A stretch of 8,317 bases of DNA from Pseudomonadota bacterium. Its GTDB lineage: Bacteria; Pseudomonadota; Gammaproteobacteria; Steroidobacterales; Woeseiaceae. The position numbers and the translations under genes are program-made. Position 1 is the first letter of the stretch. Every line of letters starts with the position of its first letter. This document shows positions 1 to 5,831 of this stretch, in pieces. The notes beneath the pieces are model-generated. The model saw only the letters and a program-made list of their open reading frames with translations, searched no databases and was not told the origin of the DNA. The DNA is taken from the NCBI GenBank assembly GCA_022567775.1, contig JADFGH010000087.1, positions 1 through 8,317 of the forward strand, in the 5' to 3' direction.

Positions 1-1936
1 GGCGGCCCTGGTTCTCGAAATGCTTCAGGACTGTCGAGGCAAGATACATGGAACTCAAAACGTCCCCGAGCCGTGCCGAGAGCAACTCCTTGATCTTGAG
101 TTTGCCGCCGAGCGTCAACATCGCAAAATCGGCGGCAAGTGCGAAAGCAGCGCTGTAGCGGTTGATGTTCTGGTAATAACGCCGCGTTGGCGTGTTGTAG
201 GGCACGTTACTGAATCGCGCATGGGTAAGCGCGAGGAAAAATGCTCGCGCAGCGTTGCTTATGGCGTAGCCGATGTGAGAGAAAAGCGCATTGTCAAATT
301 CAGCCAGACCGCGTTCAGCGTCCTCGTCCTGCGCAGCCTGCAACTCCCGTAAAACATAGGGATGACATCGTATCGCGCCCTGGCCAAAAATTATCAGGCT
401 GCGGGTCAAGATGTTTGCGCCTTCAACCGTAATCGCGATCGGGGTCGCCATGTAGCCACGCCCGACGTAGTTTTTCGGACCCATCATGATGGCTTTGCCG
501 CCGTGCACATCCATGGTGTCGTTCGCGACCTTGCGGCCCATTTCTGTGCAGTGATACTTTAATATCGCCGAGGGCACGGCCGGTTTCTCACCCTGGTCGA
601 TAGCGCCCGCCGTCACCGATACGGCCGCATTCATTATGTAGGTGTGTCCGGCAATACGCGCCAGCGCTTCACCAACTCCTTCAAACTTCGCGATCGGCAT
701 GTTGAACTGCCGGCGAATTTGCGTGTACGCACCTGATGCGTACGCTGCCGCCTGGCTGCCGCCTGCAGCGGTTGAGGGCAGGGTAATGGCGCGGCCGACC
801 GACAGCAGTTCGACCAGCATTTTCCAGCCCTTGCCGGCCATCTCGGGGCCGCCGATGATGGCGTCCAGTGGCACGAAGACATCCTTGCCGCTGGTTGGAC
901 CATTCTGGAACGGGATACTCAAAGGACAGTGCCGCCGGCCGATCGTGATGCCGGGGAGGTCCGTTGGAATCAGTGCCGCGGTGATGCCGTACTCATCCTT
1001 GTCGCCGATCAGATGATCCGGGTCATAGAGTTTAAACGCGAGCCCGAGCACCGTTGCCACCGGCGCAAGCGTGATATAGCGCTTGTCCCAGTTGAGGCGG
1101 ATACCGAGCGTCTGCTTGCCGTTCAATTTTTCCCGGCAAACAACGCCATTGTCGATCAACGCTGCGGCATCGGAGCCAGCTTGCGGTGAGGTCAGCGCAA
1201 AGCAGGGAATTTCGTCACCGGTCGCGAGCCCGGGCAGCCAGCGTTGCTTTTGCTCCTCGGTGCCATAGTGCAGCAGTAACTCCGCCGGGCCGAGCGAATT
1301 CGGCACGCCCACCGTCGACGACGCGGCTGGATTGCGGCTCGCCAGCTTGGTGATGATCATTGCATTTGCATAGGCAGAAAATTCCAGGCCGCCGTACTGC
1401 TTTGGAATGATCATTGCGAAAAATTTGTGTTGCTTGATGAATGTCCAGACTTCTGGCGGCAGGTCGCCACGTATGTGGGCAATATCCCAGTCATCGAGCA
1501 TCGCGCACAGTTGTTCACAAGGACCGTCGAAGAATGCCTGTTCCTCATCGGACAGCTGTGGCGCCGGAAACCCGGTCAAGCGGTCCCAGTTGGGCATGCC
1601 GGAGAACAACTCGCCGTCCCACCACACATTGCCGGCCTCGAGCGCTTCACGTTCCGTATCGGACATCGATGGCAGCAGTTTTCGATAGGCTTCGAGCGCC
1701 GGTCGCGTGATTTTTTCGCGCCGGAATTCGGGCATGTTGGGCACTAACAGTACGGCAAACAGCAGCCACAGGATTATGAGCGTGACGATGTTCCAGGAAC
1801 CGTAGAAGGTGTAGACGAGGATTGCCGCACCGGCGACGACCGTAGAGGTCAGCAGCCTGACCCGGTTGTAGGCGAGATAGATGCCACCGCCGAAGAACAA
1901 CAGGAACCAGGAAAGATCAATTAGAAAACTGGACAC
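1..1936 (-). CDS. fadE: Acyl-CoA dehydrogenase FadE, membrane-type, C-terminus outside the window
   Basis: FadE catalyses the first step of fatty-acid beta-oxidation, an FAD-dependent oxidation of acyl-CoA to trans-2-enoyl-CoA. The frame is open from a GTG at 1936 to the left edge, giving 645 residues; E. coli FadE has about 814, so roughly 165 C-terminal residues are missing. Two or three hydrophobic segments occupy residues 5-64, as in other long FadE proteins. Conserved blocks follow in family order: EAGNVWWDGELF, QYGGLEFSAYA, TVGVPNSLGPAELL, IPCFALTSPQAGSDA, NWDKRYITLAPVATVLGLAF and FQNGPTSGKDVF. VEGANILTRS contains E505, the expected catalytic base (about E497 in E. coli), and FGQGAIRCHPYV follows it. 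The GTG start is chosen because GAGGA lies 7 nt upstream and no ATG in frame fits better. It lies 169 bp downstream of mdh on the same strand. I see no clear FadR or PsrA box upstream. The family call is very secure. Confidence 0.95.
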   Translation of the reverse strand, partial: MSSFLIDLSWFLLFFGGGIYLAYNRVRLLTSTVVAGAAILVYTFYGSWNIVTLIILWLLFAVLLVPNMPEFRREKITRPALEAYRKLLPSMSDTEREALEAGNVWWDGELFSGMPNWDRLTGFPAPQLSDEEQAFFDGPCEQLCAMLDDWDIAHIRGDLPPEVWTFIKQHKFFAMIIPKQYGGLEFSAYANAMIITKLASRNPAASSTVGVPNSLGPAELLLHYGTEEQKQRWLPGLATGDEIPCFALTSPQAGSDAAALIDNGVVCREKLNGKQTLGIRLNWDKRYITLAPVATVLGLAFKLYDPDHLIGDKDEYGITAALIPTDLPGITIGRRHCPLSIPFQNGPTSGKDVFVPLDAIIGGPEMAGKGWKMLVELLSVGRAITLPSTAAGGSQAAAYASGAYTQIRRQFNMPIAKFEGVGEALARIAGHTYIMNAAVSVTAGAIDQGEKPAVPSAILKYHCTEMGRKVANDTMDVHGGKAIMMGPKNYVGRGYMATPIAITVEGANILTRSLIIFGQGAIRCHPYVLRELQAAQDEDAERGLAEFDNALFSHIGYAISNAARAFFLALTHARFSNVPYNTPTRRYYQNINRYSAAFALAADFAMLTLGGKLKIKELLSARLGDVLSSMYLASTVLKHFENQGR

Positions 1937-2105
1937 ACACTTATCCTCACTGACGCGGCAACCCGGCGCCGCAGCAGGAGACTCCCAAGTCCGGGTCAAT
2001 CGCAGAGCCTCATAAGAACCCTATCACCGGGGGGCCAATGGTGCCAGAAAGCCGAGCGGGATCGCGTGATCCAATTCTCAGCGTTGCCTCCGGCCAGAGG
2101 TACCC
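1937..2105. other. mdh-fadE intergenic spacer
   Basis: This 169-bp gap separates two genes on the minus strand. It holds a short inverted repeat, GGATC/GATCC with a 4-nt loop (2059-2072), and a weaker one near 2087-2100, but neither is followed by a T-run, so I cannot call a terminator. On the minus strand TTGGCC and TATGAG, 18 nt apart, form only a weak promoter-like pair for fadE. The only solid element is the GAGGA ribosome-binding site of fadE at 1944-1948. Confidence 0.4.
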
Positions 2106-3083
2106 TTATAACAACGATTCGATCGCCACGCGCTCCTCACGAAGTTCTGCATCGGTCGCCTGCATTCGATCACGGCTGAAATCATTGATTGCCAGGTCCT
2201 GCACGATTTCAATCGTGCCACCTTGGCAGCGCACCGGGTAGGAATAGATTACGCCGGGTTCAATGCCGTAGCTGCCGTCGGCGGGAATCGCCATGCTGAC
2301 CCAGTCATCCGCCGGCGTGCCCAGTGCCCAGTCATGCATGTGGTCTATAGCTGCCGAGGCGGCCGAGGCTGCGGAGGATGCACCGCGCGCTTTAATGATG
2401 GCGGCCCCACGCTGTTGCACCAGCGGAATAAATTCGTCAGCCAGCCATGCCTGATCGACAAGGTCCATTGCAGGTTTACCGCCAACCGTCGCGTGATGAA
2501 TGTCCGGATACTGCGTCGCGGAATGATTTCCCCAGATTGTCATTTGCCGGACGCTCGATACGTGATTGCCGGTTTTTGCTGCGAGTTCCGCTGCTGCACG
2601 GTTGTGGTCGAGCCGTGTCATTGCGGTGAAATTCGCCGGATCGATGCCTGGCGCGTTACTGCTGGCGATCAATGCGTTCGTATTGGCGGGATTGCCGACC
2701 ACCAGCACGTGGATATCGCGATTTGCGTGATCATTGATTGCTTTACCCTGCACCGAGAATATTTGTGCATTTGCCTCCAGCAATTCCTTGCGCTCCATGC
2801 CGGGACCGCGTGGCCTTGCTCCGACCAGCAATGCGTATTCGGCGTCTTCGAAAGCGACGTTCGCGTCAGCTGTAGCAACGATGCCGGCGAGCGTGTCGAA
2901 CGCGCAGTCGTTCAGCTCCATGACCACGCCGTCCAGTGCCGCCAGTGCAGGCGCGATTTCAAGCAGCTGCAATATGACCGGCTGGCCGGAGCCGAGCATC
3001 TGGCCCGAGGCGATGCGAAACGCAAGTTGATAGCCAATCTGGCCGGCGGCGCCGGTGATGGTGACACGAACGGGATTATTCAT
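2106..3083 (-). CDS. mdh: Malate dehydrogenase (NAD-dependent)
   Basis: This 325-residue cytoplasmic enzyme interconverts malate and oxaloacetate in the TCA cycle using NAD. It is full length for the family. The Rossmann glycine motif TGAAGQIGY is at residues 10-18. Acidic E41 at the end of the second beta strand fits a preference for NAD over NADP. The mobile active-site loop [15 protein letters not shown] (87-101) carries the substrate-binding arginines. [11 protein letters not shown] is at 128-138, the catalytic Asp/Arg region TRLDHNRA at 155-162, and the proton-relay histidine H186 lies in [11 protein letters not shown]. The Ala/Ser-rich [10 protein letters not shown] (235-244) is normal for this class. 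The ATG start is preceded by a modest purine-rich stretch (CGAG, about 6 nt upstream). The class (cytosolic-like, 325-330 residues) occurs in many beta- and gammaproteobacteria and differs from the roughly 312-residue E. coli Mdh. A 169-bp gap separates it from fadE downstream, so cotranscription is possible but not shown. Confidence 0.96.
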   Translation of the reverse strand: MNNPVRVTITGAAGQIGYQLAFRIASGQMLGSGQPVILQLLEIAPALAALDGVVMELNDCAFDTLAGIVATADANVAFEDAEYALLVGARPRGPGMERKELLEANAQIFSVQGKAINDHANRDIHVLVVGNPANTNALIASSNAPGIDPANFTAMTRLDHNRAAAELAAKTGNHVSSVRQMTIWGNHSATQYPDIHHATVGGKPAMDLVDQAWLADEFIPLVQQRGAAIIKARGASSAASAASAAIDHMHDWALGTPADDWVSMAIPADGSYGIEPGVIYSYPVRCQGGTIEIVQDLAINDFSRDRMQATDAELREERVAIESLL

Positions 3084-3149
3084 TGATGGCTCGACCTGTC
3101 ATAAGTAGAAATAAGTGCTAATTTTATGCGGCGCGCGATTCTAGCATTC

Positions 3150-3167
3150 GATGCCGCGTTCGGCATC
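3150..3167 (-). terminator. Perfect hairpin downstream of the anti-sigma-like gene, possible weak terminator
   Basis: GATGCCG and CGGCATC form a perfect 7-bp stem with a 4-nt loop, 13 bp beyond the TAA of the membrane protein gene and upstream of mdh. On the minus-strand transcript it is not followed by a run of U, so efficient intrinsic termination is doubtful. It could instead be an RNA-stabilising hairpin or an operator. The 96-bp gap must also contain any promoter of mdh; on the minus strand TAAAAT (3121-3126) and TAGAAT resemble -10 boxes, but neither has a good -35. Confidence 0.35.
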
Positions 3168-3179
3168 CGGGTAATGTAC

Positions 3180-3902
3180 TTATTCTGGCAGTTCGAAATC
3201 CGGGAAGATCTCCCGGAAGTTCTCGAGTTCCAGGTTTGCGGCCTCTGCCTGTCCCGACTGGCGGAGCGTTTCTATGCATTTCCACCATTCCTCAACATCG
3301 GATTTCTGCTCATCGCTACACTCAAATGGTGCCTCCAGCGAACGGGGCTTGAGCGCAATGGCCGGTCGCGGCCTGGTGAATTTCGCCGCCGCGTTCGGTG
3401 CTGGCTTCAGGGTGGTGCCTGCGGCTGCTTCCATTTCCTGGACACGTTGTTTGGCTCTCTCAACCTCAGCCGTGAATTCATCGCTGACGCCAGTACGATT
3501 CTCAAGTGCTGCTCCCTGCGGCTGAGATACTGCTGCGGCAAGGTCCGACTGTCTTCCCGGGAGCTGTGCTGGCTCAGTCCCGCGGTCAGCTGTGGTTTCG
3601 GGCAGTGCCTGGACGGGTAGCGCGGTTTCCAGGGACATATCCGCCGGCGGGCTGAAAATACCCGGGTCGCTGAGATCAAGAATGATCGCCAGGCTCAGCC
3701 CGACCGTCGCCCCGAATGCGACGGGACGATACCAGGTCTCGAAAGAACCCTTCCGATTATCGGCCCGTACCGCCCTCGCGGCCTCGCGCAAGACAGCGTT
3801 ATCGAGATCCGCCGGTGTCTTTTCGTCAGCCAGTGACGCGTAGTGCGCCGACACATGCGGGTCAATATCTGCTGCTTGCTGTTTGTCATTGTCCTGATTC
3901 AT
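3180..3902 (-). CDS. Single-pass membrane protein, probable anti-sigma factor or partner of the upstream ECF sigma factor
   Basis: This 240-residue protein has a charged N-terminal cytoplasmic part of about 58 residues. It includes HYASLADEKTPADLDNAVLREA (residues 20-41), which resembles the short helical N-terminus of transmembrane partners of ECF sigma factors. One membrane helix follows at about 60-77 (VAFGATVGLSLAIIL). The C-terminal part is presumably periplasmic: a Pro/Ala/Gln-rich linker, a short helix with coiled-coil character (about 147-165), a basic proline-rich stretch, and a compact end with two cysteines (C195, C209), a WW pair (206-207) and an acidic FPDFELPE tail. The cysteines could form a disulfide. 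No zinc-binding HxxxCxxC anti-sigma motif is present. It starts 39 bp after the sigma gene on the same strand, the usual sigma/anti-sigma order. The role is inferred from position and topology, not from a recognised domain. An alternative is a cell-envelope protein merely cotranscribed with the sigma factor. Confidence 0.6.
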   Translation of the reverse strand: MNQDNDKQQAADIDPHVSAHYASLADEKTPADLDNAVLREAARAVRADNRKGSFETWYRPVAFGATVGLSLAIILDLSDPGIFSPPADMSLETALPVQALPETTADRGTEPAQLPGRQSDLAAAVSQPQGAALENRTGVSDEFTAEVERAKQRVQEMEAAAGTTLKPAPNAAAKFTRPRPAIALKPRSLEAPFECSDEQKSDVEEWWKCIETLRQSGQAEAANLELENFREIFPDFELPE

Positions 3903-3941
3903 GTCAATGGTCCATCGCCGGCTCGCCTGATGAGCACTGCA

Positions 3942-4541
3942 TCACGCAGTCCTCTGAGTCTGTGCAGCAGGCTCGGCCAGAGCCGTCTTTAGTTTCCTGG
4001 TGGCGTATCGCAGTCTGCTCCTGACCGTTTCCCGCTTGACGCCGGTCACCTGCGCAATTGTGTCAATACTCAGGCCAGCCTCTTCATGCAGCAGGAAGAC
4101 GTCGCGTTGTTCATCCGGTATGGTGCCGAGCGCTGCATCGAGTCGCTGGCGAGCAAAGCTCTTTTCGGCTTCGAGATCAGGTTCATCACCTGGGTCAGGT
4201 CTGCAATCAGGATCCATGGCAGAGGCGACCATGTGACGATTGTTTCTCCGCACGTAGTCAATGAAACAGTTGTGGGCGACGTGATAGAGAAAGGTCGTAA
4301 ATTTCGCCGTTGGCCGATAACGGTGCCGCGACTTGATGATCTTGCCCCATACTTCCTGGAATACGTCCTCAGCTGTGTCGCGATTCCGCGAAAGGCGCAG
4401 CAGATAGCGATACAGGGAGTCTTTGTGCCGGCGATACAGTGTCTCGAACGCTGTTACGTCGCCGTCCTGGTAGCGGAGCATCAAGGCCGAATCTTCCGGG
4501 GTAACGCTCATTGATCGAGCATAAGCGACGGCTTCACCCAT
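3942..4541 (-). CDS. ECF-type sigma-70 family RNA polymerase sigma factor
   Basis: This protein directs RNA polymerase to a specific set of promoters. It has region 2 (LMLRYQDGDVTAFETLYRRH, then AEDVFQEVWGKII, RPTAKFTTFLYHVAHNCFIDYVRR) and region 4 (LGTIPDEQRDVFLLHEEAGLSIDTIAQVTGVKRETVRSRL, with its helix-turn-helix). There is no region 3, as expected for an ECF sigma factor. The acidic, Pro-rich linker between the two regions is typical. The start is uncertain. I use the ATG at 4541 because a GGAAG lies upstream, although the 11-nt spacing is long. The frame is open to a TTG at 4613 and an ATG at 4601, and the homologous part begins around the ATG at 4511 (MSVTPEDSALML). The protein is therefore 189, 199, 219 or 223 residues long. 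The membrane protein gene follows 39 bp downstream. A helical N-terminal extension is possible if an upstream start is used. Confidence 0.9.
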   Translation of the reverse strand: MGEAVAYARSMSVTPEDSALMLRYQDGDVTAFETLYRRHKDSLYRYLLRLSRNRDTAEDVFQEVWGKIIKSRHRYRPTAKFTTFLYHVAHNCFIDYVRRNNRHMVASAMDPDCRPDPGDEPDLEAEKSFARQRLDAALGTIPDEQRDVFLLHEEAGLSIDTIAQVTGVKRETVRSRLRYATRKLKTALAEPAAQTQRTA

Positions 4542-4682
4542 GGAAAGCGACGCTTCCAACCGCAGTACCTCTCTCGCTACCGCGGGCACAATGGTGTCCA
4601 TATTTGTGGCCAAAATCCGGCGGTTGCGGACTGCCCGAGCTGAGCGATGCGATCCCTGCCCGGCGCCTGGGGCCGCTTCCAG

Positions 4683-4697
4683 CAGCGAGCTTCGCTG
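4683..4697. other. Short GC-rich inverted repeat in the sigma-factor leader
   Basis: CAGCGA and TCGCTG form a perfect 6-bp stem with a 3-nt loop. It sits upstream of the sigma gene (70-185 bp, depending on the start used), in what would be its 5' leader. The stem has no T-run on either side. It may be a leader hairpin or chance; I assign no function. Confidence 0.3.
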
Positions 4698-4800
4698 GCG
4701 AATATCGCGTAAGTCATTGATGTTAAGGCCCTAAGAGCACAGTCTGTCTTATGCAAACGGCCGGCCGCGCGATTCAGGGTTATTTTTTCAGGCAAATGGC

Positions 4801-4828
4801 TTGCAATCACGAAGTTTGGTGTTATAGT
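4801..4828 (+). promoter_or_regulatory. Predicted sigma-70 promoter for the secreted protein-gntR-ABC operon
   Basis: A -35-like TTGCAA (4801-4806, 4 of 6 consensus bases) is separated by 16 bp from TATAGT (4823-4828, 5 of 6 consensus bases). The start point would fall near 4835, giving a leader of about 55 nt before the first gene. The -10 element lies inside the 22-bp palindrome, which fits a repressible promoter. Confidence 0.6.
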
Positions 4829-4840
4829 CAACTATAACAC
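4819..4840. promoter_or_regulatory. Perfect palindromic operator, probably for the GntR/YtrA-type repressor
   Basis: The arms GTGTTATAGT and ACTATAACAC are exact reverse complements around a CA centre (10 + 2 + 10 bp). The site covers the predicted -10 and the start region, so a dimeric repressor bound there would block polymerase. GntR-family repressors bind such two-fold symmetric sites as dimers and often regulate themselves. The only repressor-type gene in this transcription unit is the short GntR-family gene downstream. The assignment of the two to each other is inference. Confidence 0.7.
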
Positions 4841-4889
4841 TAAGTCACTTAAACCGAGGACGGCACTCAAAAAGGCGCCGCAAGAGCAA

Positions 4890-5204
4890 ATGAACAGTCG
4901 CTTTGATCAGCTCACAAAAGTATTGCTTTCATTGTCAGTCATGCTGATGTTCACGGTCGCGCTGGTTGCTGGCCAGGCGCGTGCAAAGCTGCCCGCAGAG
5001 GTCTCATCGGCACGGAATTTTGGTCTTGTGACCCGGATGAGTATCACTCTCGAGTCAGAGTCATTACAGAAAATCGATTCGCTGTTGTATGTGGTCGACG
5101 CCATTCTTGCGCTGCCGATCGATATCGAGCTAAGCCTCGATGAGCTGACGCTTCGAACGGGCAAGGTAAGGGATGCCGGATCTGACGACTCGTCGGTCCA
5201 GTAG
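4890..5204 (+). CDS. Small secreted protein of unknown function, first gene of the operon
   Basis: This 104-residue protein begins with a classical signal peptide: a short polar n-region with K10, a hydrophobic core (VLLSLSVMLMFTVALVAG, residues 11-28), and an ARA motif predicting cleavage after A32. The mature part is about 72 residues, acidic, without cysteines. It has two amphipathic-looking stretches (SITLESESLQKIDSLLYVVD and AILALPIDIELSLDELTLR) and a Ser/Asp-rich tail. I recognise no family. The ATG is preceded only by a weak AAGAG, 3 nt away, so translation may be inefficient. It is the first gene after the palindromic operator and promoter and lies on the same strand as gntR and the ABC genes. 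That suggests co-regulation with the transporter, perhaps as a periplasmic accessory, a sensor or the exported product. The reading frame is convincing because of the signal peptide; the function is not. Confidence 0.65.
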   Translation: MNSRFDQLTKVLLSLSVMLMFTVALVAGQARAKLPAEVSSARNFGLVTRMSITLESESLQKIDSLLYVVDAILALPIDIELSLDELTLRTGKVRDAGSDDSSVQ

Positions 5205-5441
5205 CTCTCTCCAGGTTAACGGTGTGAATAAACTGTCAATATTTTGCAGGACTGTGTTCGCGCCCGTCCTCATGCACAATCCGCAGGAATCAGATCGCGA
5301 CTTTCCGCTTCGCCCTGCTGGTATTGCGCGGCGAGCTGACCATGATGGCAGGCCCGCAGATTCCGGCCGAAAGCCAGCGGGTACCGCTAAGCACCTGTCG
5401 TGGCCGCGTCAAAACAACAAATGACAGGCCTCGGATATTCA
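5205..5441 (+). other. Long spacer between the secreted-protein gene and gntR
   Basis: This 237-bp stretch has no convincing gene. A weak promoter-like pair (TTAACG at 5216, TATTTT at 5240, 18-bp spacer) could give gntR its own start. A short frame starting at 5342 (MMAGPQIPAESQRVPL) would end at 5461, inside gntR, and has no upstream ribosome-binding site. Its in-frame upstream codons would encode a hydrophobic FRFALLVL stretch without a usable start. It could be a decayed gene, an untranslated leader or a small-RNA region. I find no copy of the operator palindrome and no strong terminator here. Confidence 0.3.
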
Positions 5442-5831
5442 ATGGACCCGAAGTGGAATGAAGACCTGCCGATCTATCGCCAGCTGCGTGATCGCGTAGT
5501 TGCAATGATCCTCGAGGGCGTCCTCGGCGATGGTGATGCGCTGCCATCGGTCAGAAATGTCGCTGCTGAATACCGGCTGAATCCGTTGACCGTCCTGAAG
5601 GGTTACCAGGAACTCGTTGATGAAGGTCTGGTCGAGAAAAAACGCGGCCGCGGCATGTTCGTCACTGACGGGGCCCACAAGCAGCTGTTAAAAGACGAGC
5701 GTCTTCGATTCATCGAAAAAGAGTGGCCGCAGGTCGTCGCGACGATCCAGCGGCTTGGCCTCGAGGCTGATCAATTGCTGCGACAGGTGAAGGCAAAGAA
5801 ACCATCGAAGCCGGGAGGGAAGGATGACTAG
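5442..5831 (+). CDS. Short GntR-family (YtrA-like) transcriptional regulator
   Basis: This 129-residue DNA-binding protein has the GntR winged helix-turn-helix at its N-terminus: LPIYRQLRDRVVAMILEGVL (9-28), the recognition region ALPSVRNVAAEYRLNPLTVLKGYQEL (33-58), and the wing VEKKRGRGMFV (64-74). The remaining C-terminal part is short (about 55 residues) and helical, too small for the FadR or HutC ligand-binding domains. This matches the YtrA subfamily, which usually controls ABC transporter operons from within. I place the start at the ATG at 5442, where homology to the family begins; a CGGA lies 7 nt upstream. A GTG at 5400 and an ATG at 5421 are in frame but have no better ribosome-binding site. 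Its end overlaps the ABC ATPase start by 8 bp. It probably represses its own operon through the palindrome at 4819-4840. Confidence 0.92.
   Translation: MDPKWNEDLPIYRQLRDRVVAMILEGVLGDGDALPSVRNVAAEYRLNPLTVLKGYQELVDEGLVEKKRGRGMFVTDGAHKQLLKDERLRFIEKEWPQVVATIQRLGLEADQLLRQVKAKKPSKPGGKDD

Noticed and set aside
20..1747. Several plus-strand open frames of 60-124 codons antisense to fadE
   Set aside because: The minus strand carries a continuous FadE frame with all family motifs; the plus-strand products are low-complexity shadows.
2059..2072. GGATC/GATCC inverted repeat downstream of mdh as a terminator
   Set aside because: The stem is only 5 bp and no T-run follows on either strand.
1937..2105. 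FadR or PsrA operator upstream of fadE
   Set aside because: I looked for the expected symmetric motifs and found none that match convincingly.
2352..2381. Repetitive Ala/Ser codons in mdh that look like a small tandem repeat
   Set aside because: The [10 protein letters not shown] stretch is a normal conserved part of this class of malate dehydrogenase.
2223..3086. A 287-codon open frame on the plus strand opposite mdh
   Set aside because: It lies almost wholly antisense to a clear malate dehydrogenase, and its product is Cys/His/Arg-rich with no recognisable domain; a long shadow frame is expected in GC-rich coding DNA.
5216..5245. Promoter-like TTAACG...TATTTT ahead of gntR
   Set aside because: Only 4 of 6 matches in each box with an 18-bp spacer; too weak to list as a feature, although a separate gntR promoter cannot be excluded.
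5173..5424. An 83-codon plus-strand frame spanning the end of the secreted-protein gene and the spacer
   Set aside because: No ribosome-binding site, no domain, Arg/Ser/Pro-rich composition typical of out-of-frame translation.
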